DNA from: Actinomycetes bacterium
GTDB lineage: Bacteria > Bacillota > Sulfobacillia > Sulfobacillales > JAIMBI01
Reading direction: 5' to 3'
NCBI GenBank assembly: GCA_023565505.1
Contig: JAIMBI010000005.1
Location: forward strand, 1-64,000
Length of the DNA: 64,000 nt
Under the pieces are notes generated by a model. That model did no database searches, was not told the origin of the DNA, and worked only from the letters and a program-made list of their open reading frames with translations. The number at the start of each line of letters is the position of its first letter. Positions within the stretch are counted from its first letter, which is position 1. This document shows, piece by piece, positions 27,999 to 43,559 of the stretch. A program made the position numbers and the translations under genes.

Positions 27999-30035
27999 GT
28001 GAGCGCGCGGGAAGAACGGTACGCGGTGTGTCCGCACGACTGCTACGACACGTGCGGACTGAAGGTGACGGTCGAGGCGGGAGCCGTCCGGGCCGTCCGG
28101 GGTGCGGCCGAGCACCCCATCACTCGGGGGTTCGTCTGCCTCAAGGTGAGCCGGTATCCCGAGCGGGTGACACACCGCGACCGGGTCCTGTACCCGCTCC
28201 GGCGGGTGGGTCCGAAGGGGGCGGGGCGGTTCGTCCGCGCCAGCTGGGAGGAGGCCTTGGCCGCCATCGCGGCGCGGCTTCGGGAGATTGTTCGCACCGA
28301 CGGCGGCGAAGCCATCCTGCCCTACAGCTTTGCGGGCAACATGGGCGTCCTGGCCTACGGCTCCCTGGACCAGCGCTTCTTCCACGCCCTCGGGGCCTCC
28401 CGCCTGGACCGCACCATCTGTACCGCGGCGGCCGACGCCGCCACCCGCTGGGTCTTCGGAGCGCGCCTCGGCCCGGACCCCGAGGTGCTGCCCGAGGCGC
28501 GGCTCATCCTGCTCTGGGGGGCCAACCCGGCCGTGACCAACGTCCACGCCGTTCCCCTGTTGGACGAGGCCCGCGCCCGCGGCGCCGAGATCTGGACCAT
28601 CGATCCCCTGCGGACGGAGACTGCGCGCCGCTATGACCGCCACCTGGCCCCCGTGCCGGGGACGGACGCGGCCCTGGCCCTGGGGCTCATCCGCTTCCTG
28701 GTGGAGACCGGCCGTTACGACCGGGACTTCGTGGACCGCTACACCGAGGGCTTTGAAGCCCTCTGGGAGCAGGCCCGGCCCTGGACCCTGGAACGGACGG
28801 CCGCGGTGACCGGCTTGGCCCCCGAGGCGATCTGGGACCTGGCGCAGCGCGTGGCCCGGGTCCGGCCGCTCCTGGTGCGCGCCGGCTACGGGGTCCAGCG
28901 GCAGGACAACGGCGGCGCGGCCTTCTGGGCCCTCGGGGCCTTGGCGGTGGTGGCCGGGGCCCTCCGGGACGTGGGGGGTGGGTTCCTGGGCAGCAACCGC
29001 GACGCGTTCCCGCTGAACCACGCCAAGCTCACCGCCCCGGATCTCTTGCACCGCCCGGTGCGGCGGGTGAACATGATCCAGCTGGGGGAGGCGCTGTCAG
29101 AACGGGCCCACCCTCCGGTGAAGGCTCTCGTGGTGTACAACGCCAACCCGGCGGCCACGGCGCCGGACCAGCGGGCCGTGCTCCAGGGGCTGGCGCGGGA
29201 GGATCTCTTCGTCGTCGTCCACGAGCAGATGCTGACCGACACCACCCGCTGGGCGGACTGGGTGCTGCCGGCGGCTCTCGCCTTCGAGACGCTGGACCTG
29301 CACACGTCCTACTTCCACCGTTACCTGCAGCTCTCCCGGCCGGTGCGCCCCCCCGAGGGCGAGGCCGTCTCCAACACGGAGTTCTTCCGGCGCCTCGCGC
29401 GGGCGATGGGTCTCGAGGATCCCCGCCTGTACGCCTCGGACGAGGACCTCATCCGGGATGCGCTCGACACCGATCATCCCTGGCTCCGGGGCATCACCCT
29501 GGAGCGGCTGTACGCCGAGCCCCTCCAGCGTGTGCGGCTCGATCCCCGTACCCGCCCGTTCGTGGATACCCCCATCCCGACGCCCTCGGGGCGAATCCGC
29601 CTCCAGCCGCCGCCGTGGATGCGGCCGCCGGCCGCTTCGCCGCCCGAGGACGGCCGGCTCTGGCTCATCTCCCCGGCCAAGCGGGAGACGATCAAGTCGA
29701 GCTTCGGCAACGTCGAAAGCCTCCGGCGGCACGAGCCGGAGCCGGTCCTGCTCATGACCGCCGCGGACGCGCACGGCCGAGGGTTGGCCCACGGCATGCG
29801 GGTGCGGGCCTCGAACGCCGAGGGGTCCACCGTGTTCCGCCTGGTGGTGTCGGACGTGCCCCGACCGGGCACGGCGGTGAGCTACGCGGTCCATTGGAAC
29901 GGGGACGGCGACGGGACGAACGTCAACCAGCTGACCAGCCAGCGGGTGGCGGATGCCGGCGGGGGAGCCACGTTCTACGCCGCCCGCATCGACGTGCAGG
30001 CCGAGCCTGAGGGCGCCCCGGTCCGCGCGGGGTGA
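27999..30035 (+). CDS. Molybdopterin-dependent oxidoreductase (DMSO reductase superfamily)
   Basis: A 678-residue cytoplasmic molybdo- or tungsto-enzyme. The N-terminal [4Fe-4S] motif is CPHDCYDTC plus FVC (Cys11, 15, 19, 47). Cofactor-binding blocks follow: LPYSFAGNMGV, ILLWGANPAVTN, TIDPLRTETARR, and the C-terminal MopB domain (RVRASNAEGSTVFRLVVS, then GDGTNVNQLTSQ). The metal-ligand position near DRTICTAAAD cannot be assigned with certainty. No signal peptide is visible, and no selenocysteine UGA is present. It resembles uncharacterised COG0243 enzymes often annotated as formate dehydrogenase-like. GTG 27999 follows GAGGGAGG. Electron partners are not encoded nearby. Confidence 0.82.
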   Translation: MSAREERYAVCPHDCYDTCGLKVTVEAGAVRAVRGAAEHPITRGFVCLKVSRYPERVTHRDRVLYPLRRVGPKGAGRFVRASWEEALAAIAARLREIVRTDGGEAILPYSFAGNMGVLAYGSLDQRFFHALGASRLDRTICTAAADAATRWVFGARLGPDPEVLPEARLILLWGANPAVTNVHAVPLLDEARARGAEIWTIDPLRTETARRYDRHLAPVPGTDAALALGLIRFLVETGRYDRDFVDRYTEGFEALWEQARPWTLERTAAVTGLAPEAIWDLAQRVARVRPLLVRAGYGVQRQDNGGAAFWALGALAVVAGALRDVGGGFLGSNRDAFPLNHAKLTAPDLLHRPVRRVNMIQLGEALSERAHPPVKALVVYNANPAATAPDQRAVLQGLAREDLFVVVHEQMLTDTTRWADWVLPAALAFETLDLHTSYFHRYLQLSRPVRPPEGEAVSNTEFFRRLARAMGLEDPRLYASDEDLIRDALDTDHPWLRGITLERLYAEPLQRVRLDPRTRPFVDTPIPTPSGRIRLQPPPWMRPPAASPPEDGRLWLISPAKRETIKSSFGNVESLRRHEPEPVLLMTAADAHGRGLAHGMRVRASNAEGSTVFRLVVSDVPRPGTAVSYAVHWNGDGDGTNVNQLTSQRVADAGGGATFYAARIDVQAEPEGAPVRAG

Positions 30036-30038
30036 GGC

Positions 30039-30061
30039 GCGGTCGGTTCCGCGGACCGCGG
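30039..30061. terminator. Hairpin after the molybdoenzyme gene
   Basis: CGCGGTC, nine-base loop, GACCGCG, starting four bases after the stop codon. The rest of the 143-base gap to the convergent thiC gene is G/C-only and full of further palindromes. It lacks a T tract. Confidence 0.35.
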
Positions 30062-30178
30062 GGAGCGGCACCCGCCGGGGCCGGCCGCCCGGGCCGGGCG
30101 CCGGCGGCGTCCGGGTCCCGGGGGCCGGGGGCGGCGGGCCGGCGGTCCGACCGGCCGGCCCGGATCCCCGGTCCGGCC

Positions 30179-32141
<1,963 letters not shown>

Positions 32142-32292
32142 CATGGTAGCACCAAATCGCGGTGCCGCCCAGTCCTGCGGACCCTCCGTCCCGGGGCGGT
32201 CCCGTCCGGTTCCGGTCCGCCCGCCGAGCCGGGCCGGGGTGCGGCACGCGGCGCGGCGGGATCCCGCGGCCGGGACCGAGCCGCGCGCCGGA

Positions 32293-32323
32293 TTGGACGG
32301 GGGGTTCCCCCCTCGGTTAGAAT
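32293..32323 (+). promoter_or_regulatory. Candidate uvrB promoter with a GC palindrome in the spacer
   Basis: TTGGAC (32293-32298) and TAGAAT (32318-32323) resemble -35 and -10 boxes but are 19 bases apart. Six Gs, TT and six Cs lie between them. No LexA/DinR-type box (CGAAC-N4-GTTCG) is seen. The promoter assignment is tentative. Confidence 0.35.
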
Positions 32324-32381
32324 GATCCGGATCGGCTTTTGTCCGCTTTCTTTCGGGAAGTCGGGAAGGGGGCGAGCAGAA

Positions 32382-37230
<4,849 letters not shown>

Positions 37231-37232
37231 CC

Positions 37233-39098
37233 GTGGCGACAGCGGCGACACCCCTGGCCGAGCGCGTCAAGACCCTGCCGGAGCGGCCGGGGGTCTACCT
37301 GATGAAGGACGCCGGCGGGCAGATCCTCTACGTGGGGAAGGCGGTCAACCTCCGCGCCCGGGTGCGGTCCTACTTCCAGGACCCGGGGCGGCTGGCGCCC
37401 AAGGTGCGGGCACTGATGCGCCGCGTCGCGGACCTCGAGGTCATCGTCTGCGACACCGAGGTCGAGGCGCTCATCCTGGAGGCGACCCTGGTCAAGCGGC
37501 ATCAGCCGCGCTACAACATCCAGCTCAAGGACGACAAGTCCTATCCCTACCTCCGCATCACCTGGGAGGAGGACTTTCCGCGGCTTTTGGTGGCGCGCCG
37601 GCCGGCGGAGCCCCGAAGCCGCTACTTCGGGCCGTATCCCCGGGCGGGAGCGGTCCACGAGACCATCCGGCTCTTAAGGCGCATCTTCCCGCTGCGGAAC
37701 TGCACCAACCAGAAGTTCCGCACGGCGACCCGGCCGTGCCTGGAGTACCACATCCGCCGGTGTTCGGCCCCCTGCCGGGACCTCGTCGACCGGGAACGGT
37801 ACCGGGAGACCGTGCGGCAGGTCGAGCGGGTCCTCGAGGGGCGCGCCGAGGACGTCACGCGGGAACTGGAGGCGAAGCTCGAGGCGGCGGTGGAGCGGCT
37901 CGAGTTCGAGCGGGCGGCGGAACTCCGCGACCAGATCCGCGCGCTCGCCGAGATCACGGCCCAGCAGAAGGTGGCCGGTCGGGCGGGCCGCGAGCTGGAC
38001 GCCATCGCCTGGGCCGTGGGGGCCCACGACGCCGCGGTGCAGGTGTTCACCGTGCGCGAAGGACGCCTGGTGGGCCGGGAGAGCTTCATGCTAGAGGGGG
38101 TCGACCCCGGGGCCGAGGCCGAACTGGCGCGCGCCTTCCTCCTGCAGTACTACGAGCGGGCGACGTACGTGCCGGGAGAGATCCTGCTGCCGATCCGGCC
38201 CGACGACGCCGCGGCGCTCCGGGCTTGGCTGGCCGCGCGGCGCCAGGGGCCGGTGACCCTCACCGTCCCGCGCCGCGGGGAGAAGGCGCGGCTTCTGGAG
38301 ATGGTCCGGCAGAACGCCGTCCTGGCCCAGAGCGAAGCCGCCCGCCGGAGCGAGGCCGGGCGGCAGGAGCGGGAGGAGGCGCTGCTCGGCATCCAGCATG
38401 CGCTGGGCCTCCCCACCCGGCCGGTCCGGATGGAGTGTTACGACATCTCCAACACCCAGGGCGCCGAGTCGGTGGCCTCGATGGTCGTGTTCACCGAGGG
38501 CCGGCCCGACAAGAGCCAGTACCGGCGGTTCAAGATCCGGACCGTCACGGGGCCGAACGACTTCGCCTCCATGGCCGAGGTGATCCGCCGGCGGTTCCTC
38601 CACCAGGCGGCCGACGCCGAGGCGGCGGGCCCGGAGTACGCGCGCTTCGCTAAGACGCCGGACCTGGTCCTCATCGACGGCGGCAAGGGCCAGTTGTCCG
38701 CGGCTGTGGCGGTCATGCGGGAACTCGGGGTGGACGTGCCCGTGTTCGGCCTGGCCAAGGAGCACGAGTGGCTGTTCGCCCCCGAGCGGCCGGATCCCAT
38801 CATCCTGGATCCCAACTCGCCGCCGCTCAAACTGCTGCGCCACCTGCGCGACGAGGCCCACCGCTTCGCCGTCACCTACCACCGCACCCTGCGCACCCGG
38901 CGCAACCTCCGCTCCCTGCTGGACGAGGTGCCGGGAATCGGCCCGGCGCGGCGGCGCGCCTTGCTGCGGGCCTTCCCCAACCTCGACGCCCTGCGGGCGG
39001 CTACGGTGGAGGAGATTGCGCGGGTCCCGGGCATGACGCGGCCGGCGGCCGAGGCGGTCAAGCAACATCTGGCCGCCGCGGGCCCGGAGGCCTCGTGA
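37233..39098 (+). CDS. uvrC: Excinuclease ABC subunit C
   Basis: Dual-incision nuclease of excision repair, 621 residues. A GIY-YIG domain at the N-terminus (GVYLMKDAGGQILYVGKAVNLR) makes the 3' cut. A Cys-containing segment (RPCLEYHIRRCSAPC), the UVR motif (ELRDQIRALAEI), the RNase H-like domain (MECYDISNTQG, LVLIDGGKGQL) for the 5' cut, and tandem helix-hairpin-helix motifs at the C-terminus follow. GTG 37233 is three bases past the uvrA stop. Having all three uvr genes contiguous is less common than uvrBA alone. Confidence 0.96.
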   Translation: MATAATPLAERVKTLPERPGVYLMKDAGGQILYVGKAVNLRARVRSYFQDPGRLAPKVRALMRRVADLEVIVCDTEVEALILEATLVKRHQPRYNIQLKDDKSYPYLRITWEEDFPRLLVARRPAEPRSRYFGPYPRAGAVHETIRLLRRIFPLRNCTNQKFRTATRPCLEYHIRRCSAPCRDLVDRERYRETVRQVERVLEGRAEDVTRELEAKLEAAVERLEFERAAELRDQIRALAEITAQQKVAGRAGRELDAIAWAVGAHDAAVQVFTVREGRLVGRESFMLEGVDPGAEAELARAFLLQYYERATYVPGEILLPIRPDDAAALRAWLAARRQGPVTLTVPRRGEKARLLEMVRQNAVLAQSEAARRSEAGRQEREEALLGIQHALGLPTRPVRMECYDISNTQGAESVASMVVFTEGRPDKSQYRRFKIRTVTGPNDFASMAEVIRRRFLHQAADAEAAGPEYARFAKTPDLVLIDGGKGQLSAAVAVMRELGVDVPVFGLAKEHEWLFAPERPDPIILDPNSPPLKLLRHLRDEAHRFAVTYHRTLRTRRNLRSLLDEVPGIGPARRRALLRAFPNLDALRAATVEEIARVPGMTRPAAEAVKQHLAAAGPEAS

Positions 39099-39433
39099 GG
39101 CGCCGGGTCCGGGCGGCCCTCCTGAGCGGGCTCGCCCTGGTGGTGGTGGCGCAACTGGGCATCGGGGTGACGGCGCACGGGATCGGGGCGCTGGTGGCCG
39201 CCGCCCTGGTGCTGGCGGCGGTGAACCTGTTCGTGCGGCCGCTGGTGACGCTCTTGACGCTGCCCCTCAATATGTTGACACTGGGAGTGTTTTCGTGGGT
39301 GGTCTCGGGCCTCCTGCTCTGGGCCGTCGCGGCGGTCGTGCCCGGGTTCGAGGTCCGGGGCTTTCTTGCCGCCGTCGTGGCGGCGTTCCTCATCGGGTTG
39401 GTCTCGGGGGTGCTGGGGTGGATTCTCCGTTGA
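39095..39433 (+). CDS. Small four-helix membrane protein, phage-holin-4-like family
   Basis: A 112-residue integral membrane protein with four hydrophobic stretches and the conserved NLFVRPLVTLLTLPLNMLTLG turn region of the Mycobacterial 4 TMS phage-holin-like family (YvlD type). These chromosomal genes are widespread and of unknown function; lysis is not implied. The GTG start overlaps the uvrC stop as GTGA, and its own stop overlaps the next gene, so it belongs to the uvr transcript by position. Confidence 0.8.
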   Translation: MRRRVRAALLSGLALVVVAQLGIGVTAHGIGALVAAALVLAAVNLFVRPLVTLLTLPLNMLTLGVFSWVVSGLLLWAVAAVVPGFEVRGFLAAVVAAFLIGLVSGVLGWILR

Positions 39434-40254
39434 CGATCCGGCTGTTGGCGGTGGACCTGGACGGGACGGTCATGGCACCGGGGGATCGCATCAGCCCCGC
39501 GGTCAGGCGGGCCCTGGCCGCCGCGCGCGCGGCTGGCATCCACGTGATGCTGGCCACCGGCCGCACGGGCCAGTCGGCGGCCGTCTACTGGCGGGAGTTG
39601 GACCTCGACCCCGGTCCGACCATCTGCTTCAACGGCGCCGGCGTGCTGGAGCTGCCGGCCGGGTCGTGGTGGTTCCAAAAGACGCTGCCGGACGGGCCGG
39701 CGCGGGCCGTGGTGGAGGCCGCCACCGGCCGCGGGTTCCTGACCCAGGTGTACGTGGGCGACGAGTTGTGGGTGTCCCGCGAGGACCCCCGCGTCCGGCG
39801 GTATGTCGAGAGCAACCACATTCCGGCGTGGGTCCGCCCGCCGGCCGAGCTCACGCGATGGCCCAGCCCGCCCATCAAGATCCTGATCCAGGGCGAGCCG
39901 CCGGCATTGGCCGACCTGCGCGCCGCGCTCGCTCCCTGGTCCGACGTCGTCCGGATCGTGTCGTCGCAACGCGACTACCTGGAGATCCTCCCGCTCGGTG
40001 CCGGCAAGGGCCACGCCCTGGCGGAGGTGGCGGGGCGGCTGGCCGTCCCCCGCGCGGCGGTGGCGGCGGTGGGCGACGGGGAGAACGACGCCGACATGCT
40101 GCGGTGGGCCGGACTCGGAATCGCCATGGGCCAGGCCCATCCGGCCGCCCGGGCGGCGGCGGACGTCGTGGCGCCGCCCGTGGAGGAGGACGGCCTCGCC
40201 CAGGCTATCTACGCATACGTGCTCCCCGGCAGAAATCTCGTCACGACCTCATAG
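39430..40254 (+). CDS. HAD-superfamily (Cof-type, IIB) hydrolase
   Basis: A 274-residue phosphatase of the Cof/YkrA type acting on small phosphorylated metabolites. Motif I is LLAVDLDGTV (nucleophile Asp and acid Asp), motif II LATGR, the Lys is in GAGKGHAL, and motif IV is GDGENDADML. The C2B cap lies between motifs II and III. The start is uncertain: TTG 39430 overlaps the previous stop as TTGA, and GTG 39418 in the same frame has an equally good GGGGG site. The substrate is unknown. Confidence 0.85.
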   Translation: MTIRLLAVDLDGTVMAPGDRISPAVRRALAAARAAGIHVMLATGRTGQSAAVYWRELDLDPGPTICFNGAGVLELPAGSWWFQKTLPDGPARAVVEAATGRGFLTQVYVGDELWVSREDPRVRRYVESNHIPAWVRPPAELTRWPSPPIKILIQGEPPALADLRAALAPWSDVVRIVSSQRDYLEILPLGAGKGHALAEVAGRLAVPRAAVAAVGDGENDADMLRWAGLGIAMGQAHPAARAAADVVAPPVEEDGLAQAIYAYVLPGRNLVTTS

Positions 40255-40276
40255 GCTCTCCCGGGGAGGGAGGGTC

Positions 40277-41311
40277 ATCCGACTCACCTACGGGTACGCG
40301 GTCGCCCAGACCGTCCAGTACGTCGTCCGGATCCGTCCGGCCGTCGTCCGCGCCCTCGCTCCGCTGGAGCGCCGGGCCGCCGGCATCCCGGACGAGCGGG
40401 TGCGCCGGACGGCCCTCGTCGCGTTGGCTACCAAGCGGTTCCACTGCGAGGGCGGAGCGGCGCTCGTCGGCCCGGATCCGCGCGCCGTGCGGTGGGTGGT
40501 GGCGTACCAGACCCTGGTGGACTTCCTGGACTCGGTGACCGACCGGGGCCCGCTGGTCCCCGCCCGGACCATCCGCCGCCTGCACGACGCGGCGCTCGAC
40601 GCGGTGGAGGGACGGGCCCCGCGTCCCTACTTCGCCGGCCATCCTTGGAACGACGGGGGCTACACCGCCTGGTTGGTCGCCGAAGTGCAGGCGGCCGGCC
40701 GGGACCTGCCCGGGTGGACGACGGTGACGGCGCCGGCGCTCCGGTTGGCGCGCCGCTACGCGGAGCTGCAGACGCTCAAGCACCAGCCGGAAGTGGGGCG
40801 GCGGGCCCGGGCGTTGTCGGCCTGGGTGCGGGCGCACCGCGCGCCCGGGGAGGACCTGGCCTGGTGGGAGTGGGCGGCGGCGGCCGGATCGACCCTCGGG
40901 ATCTTCGCCTTGGTACGGGAGGCGGTCGCCGGACCGGTCCCGCCCGACCGGGTCCGTGACCTGTTGGCGTGTTACAGCCCCTGGATGGGGGCCCTGCACA
41001 TCCTCCTGGACTACTTTGTGGACCAGGAGGAGGACCGCGTCGGCGGCGACTTCAACTTCGTGGCCTGCTACCCGTCGGACCGAGCGGCCGCTGCGGGGCT
41101 GGCGCGGGTGTTCGGCCGCACGCTGGCCGAGTGCGGGCGGCTGCGCGACGCCGGGTATCACCGGTGGATCGCCCTGGGCCTCGTCGGGTTTTATCTCGCG
41201 GACCGCAAGGTCTCGGGGCGTCTCGTGGAGCCCGCCGAACGGCTCCTCCGGACCGCGGGGGTCGCGAGCCGGTTGGTGCGGGCCGTGGCGCGGGTGGCCC
41301 GGAGCCCCTAG
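40277..41311 (+). CDS. ytpB: YtpB/DUF2600-family terpene synthase (tetraprenyl-beta-curcumene synthase-like), no canonical start
   Basis: Homologue of B. subtilis YtpB, a large-terpene synthase that cyclises heptaprenyl diphosphate. Family landmarks are ALATKRFHCEGGA, YQTLVDFLDSVTDRGP (Asp-rich), HPWNDGGYTAWLV, LKHQPEVGRR, WWEWAAAAGSTLGIFAL, HILLDYFVDQEEDRVGGDFNFVACY and GLVGFYLADRKV. Homology begins right after a strong GGGAGGGAGG, where the codon in frame is ATC (40277). No ATG, GTG or TTG occurs in this frame before GTG 40400, which would remove 41 conserved residues. An AUC start, or a base error at that codon, is likely. About 344 residues. Confidence 0.82.
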   Translation: MRLTYGYAVAQTVQYVVRIRPAVVRALAPLERRAAGIPDERVRRTALVALATKRFHCEGGAALVGPDPRAVRWVVAYQTLVDFLDSVTDRGPLVPARTIRRLHDAALDAVEGRAPRPYFAGHPWNDGGYTAWLVAEVQAAGRDLPGWTTVTAPALRLARRYAELQTLKHQPEVGRRARALSAWVRAHRAPGEDLAWWEWAAAAGSTLGIFALVREAVAGPVPPDRVRDLLACYSPWMGALHILLDYFVDQEEDRVGGDFNFVACYPSDRAAAAGLARVFGRTLAECGRLRDAGYHRWIALGLVGFYLADRKVSGRLVEPAERLLRTAGVASRLVRAVARVARSP

Positions 41312-41544
41312 AACGGCCAGCGGAAGACGATCCGGTCGAGGTTGAAGAGGAGGTCGGCGAAGACCACCAGGGCCACCAGCCAGAAGGCCCAACGGAACCG
41401 ACGTTCCCAGAGCGCCTGGCGTCGGATCCGGGAGCGTTCGCGGCGCGACGGGGCGTCGCGGCGCTCGGCCGGACGGCGGTGCGCGCGTCCGGCGGAGCGG
41501 GCGGTGCCGGCGCGCGAGGACGGAGTGGCGCGGGATGCTTTCAT
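41308..41544 (-). CDS. Hypothetical small single-pass membrane protein
   Basis: A 78-residue open frame with a very basic N-terminal half and one hydrophobic helix (FWLVALVVFADLLFNL) close to the C-terminus. It converges with the terpene synthase gene, sharing CTAG across both stops. No strong ribosome-binding site precedes ATG 41544 and no family is recognised, so it could be spurious. Confidence 0.4.
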   Translation of the reverse strand: MKASRATPSSRAGTARSAGRAHRRPAERRDAPSRRERSRIRRQALWERRFRWAFWLVALVVFADLLFNLDRIVFRWPF

Positions 41545-41749
41545 GACCGTGCGACAGCGTTCGACTCCGCCGCCCGAACTCCTTCCGCGGTGACAGGCAG
41601 ACTTGTCGACCAGTTCCTGGAAGACGGTCCCAGGGAGCGGACGGCACGAGGGGGCGGATGGCCACCTCGACTTCGCCCGGCGCGTTTTCTCTTCCAGGGT
41701 CTGGGATCCAAGAGGAATGGCCCGGCTTGGGCGCGAAGGACAGGGTATC

Positions 41750-42655
41750 ATGCGACAAACCTGGCGAACCCGAATCTTGGCAAGCCTCGCCCTGGCGGCG
41801 GCGCTGGCCGGTTGCGGCCAGGAGGCCGTTCCGGCGCGGCCGACGTCGCCGACGGCGACCGGGGCGGGGTCCGGGCACCTCTCGCGGCCCGTTCCGACGG
41901 CCGTCCGTCCTCTCCCTGGGCCGCCGGTCCGCCCCGCGACGGAACCCGACCGCCCCGGCGCGGCGGTCACGACCTCGACGGGGCATGTGGTGGTGTCACG
42001 ACCGGTCCGGACCGACTGGCCCGCCCCGCCCGACGCCCCTCCGCCGGTGCCCGTGTACTGGTTCGGGTCGCCAGCCGGCGGGCGGGTCTACATCACGATC
42101 GACGACGGATGGGTCCCGAGCCCGACCGTGCTGAACTGGATGGCGACCCGCCACCTGCCGCTCACGACCTTTCTCATCGCGGCCGCGGCCCGCCGGGACC
42201 TCGCCTACTGGCGCGCCTTCCAGGCGGCGGGAGGCGTCATTGAGGACCACACGGCGACCCATCCGGATCTGGTCACCTTGCCTTACGCGTCGGTCGAGGC
42301 CCAGTGGCAGGAGCCGCTCACGGCCTTCCGCGAGTGGTTCGGGACCGTGCCCGCCTACGGCCGGCCGCCATACGGCCAGTGGGATTCGACGGTGGCCCGG
42401 GCGGCCGCGGCCGCCGGCCTCAAGGGCATCGTGATGTGGAGTGCGGTGATGGGTCCCCACGGCCTGGTCACCTGGAACCACGGGCCGCTCGAGGCCGGGG
42501 ACATCATCCTGTTGCACTGGGATCCCACCCTGCCGCAGGAACTGGAACAGCTCCTGGCCATTATCGCCGCGCGGCACCTGGTCCCGGCGCCGTTGTTGGA
42601 GGGCTTGGGGCCGCCCGGGGCCCCGGCGCCGCCGACCGTCGCCAGTCGCGAGTAG
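41750..42655 (+). CDS. Polysaccharide deacetylase-family lipoprotein
   Basis: A 301-residue extracytoplasmic NodB-fold protein. A signal peptide ends in the lipobox LAGC with Cys22 as lipid anchor. A Pro/Thr-rich linker of about 80 residues follows. The catalytic domain has TIDDGWVPS (motif 1 Asp-Asp), HTATHPDL (motif 2 zinc His pair), RPPYGQW (motif 3), a W-containing VMWSAVMG region and DIILLHWD (motif 5 His). It probably deacetylates cell-wall or exopolysaccharide N-acetylglucosamine. The TIDDG variant of the usual TFDDG is tolerated in the family. ATG 41750 has only a weak AAGGACAGGG site. Confidence 0.87.
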   Translation: MRQTWRTRILASLALAAALAGCGQEAVPARPTSPTATGAGSGHLSRPVPTAVRPLPGPPVRPATEPDRPGAAVTTSTGHVVVSRPVRTDWPAPPDAPPPVPVYWFGSPAGGRVYITIDDGWVPSPTVLNWMATRHLPLTTFLIAAAARRDLAYWRAFQAAGGVIEDHTATHPDLVTLPYASVEAQWQEPLTAFREWFGTVPAYGRPPYGQWDSTVARAAAAAGLKGIVMWSAVMGPHGLVTWNHGPLEAGDIILLHWDPTLPQELEQLLAIIAARHLVPAPLLEGLGPPGAPAPPTVASRE

Positions 42656-42689
42656 ACCCGCGTGGCCCGTCGGCCACGCCGGCTACGGC

Positions 42690-43160
42690 GCCCGGGGCCC
42701 GACGGGCCGTGCCTTCGTCACCCGGTTCCGGGAGGCGATGGTCGATGGGGGGCTTATGTCTTCGGCATCAGCCGGCCCGGACGCTGATCCGGATGCCTCT
42801 GTGAGGGCGTTCCACGAGGCGCTCCACGACGCTGCTCCCTCAGGGTTGCTGCCGCAGCGGTCGTTCCTATCGGCGACGCCTCCCTGGATGGCGTCGGGAC
42901 GGTGACCTCCGAGGACTGGTATGGGCTTTGCCGGATCGTGGGCCCTGGAAGCCCTGGACCAGGCTTTCGTGAGCGGGACGGTGCGCTCCGGCCACAACGC
43001 GGTCGCCCGCCTCGCCGGTCACGGGGCGGACGGACTGTAGCGCCTCCTGGGTCGCGACTTCCTGGCCGACGACACCGTCCTGTGCTTGCCAGGCCCGCGG
43101 CCCAATCTTACGCGGACGTCCTCGCCGCCCTGACGGAACGCGACTCGCGTGGTCGGCTCT
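42690..43160 (+). pseudogene. Relic of an unidentified gene, several frameshifts
   Basis: Protein-like segments succeed one another in different frames: FVTRFREAMVDGG and PDASVRAFHEALHDAAPSG, then AVVPIGDASLDGVGTVTSED, then WALEALDQAFVSGTVRSGHN followed across a stop by RLLGRDFLADDTVLCLPG. Codon bias and amino-acid content look coding, but no single frame is intact. I cannot name the family. Confidence 0.35.
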
Positions 43161-43559
43161 GACTCCGCACGATGGCCTGCCGAGTTCGGGCAGGAGCCGG
43201 GGAATGACCTGTCCGCGCCGCCCGACGGGGTTCCGAGACCGGTTTCACCAGGCGGCGGCGCATTGCTTGACCGGTGTCGACCAGGCCCCGGAGGGCACGG
43301 TGTGATCTGATCCGCCCGTCTTCCTCCCGCACACCCGGGAGCTTCCGGTCAGGCTCCGTATCTGGCGGCTCCTCTGGAGCGCACGGACACTATCCTTTCC
43401 GTCATCCGTTCCTCCGTGATCCTTCCCGTGGTCGTCGCGCCTGGAGGGATTGCGAGGCAGGATGCCGCCCACCACAGCCCCGGCGGACCCATCTTCCGTG
43501 AAAAAAACCGCCGTGAGGAACAGCGCCACGGTCTCCGTCGATCGCCCGATTACCGTCCA

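Noticed and set aside
27999-30035. Selenocysteine in the molybdoenzyme, by analogy with formate dehydrogenases
   Set aside because: No in-frame UGA occurs; the frame is uninterrupted from GTG to stop.
32293-32381. SOS (LexA/DinR) box for uvrB
   Set aside because: No CGAAC-N4-GTTCG-like sequence; only a G6-TT-C6 palindrome in the promoter spacer.
39095-39433. Phage origin for the holin-like gene
   Set aside because: It sits in a conserved chromosomal operon with no other phage genes; the family is a common chromosomal membrane protein family.
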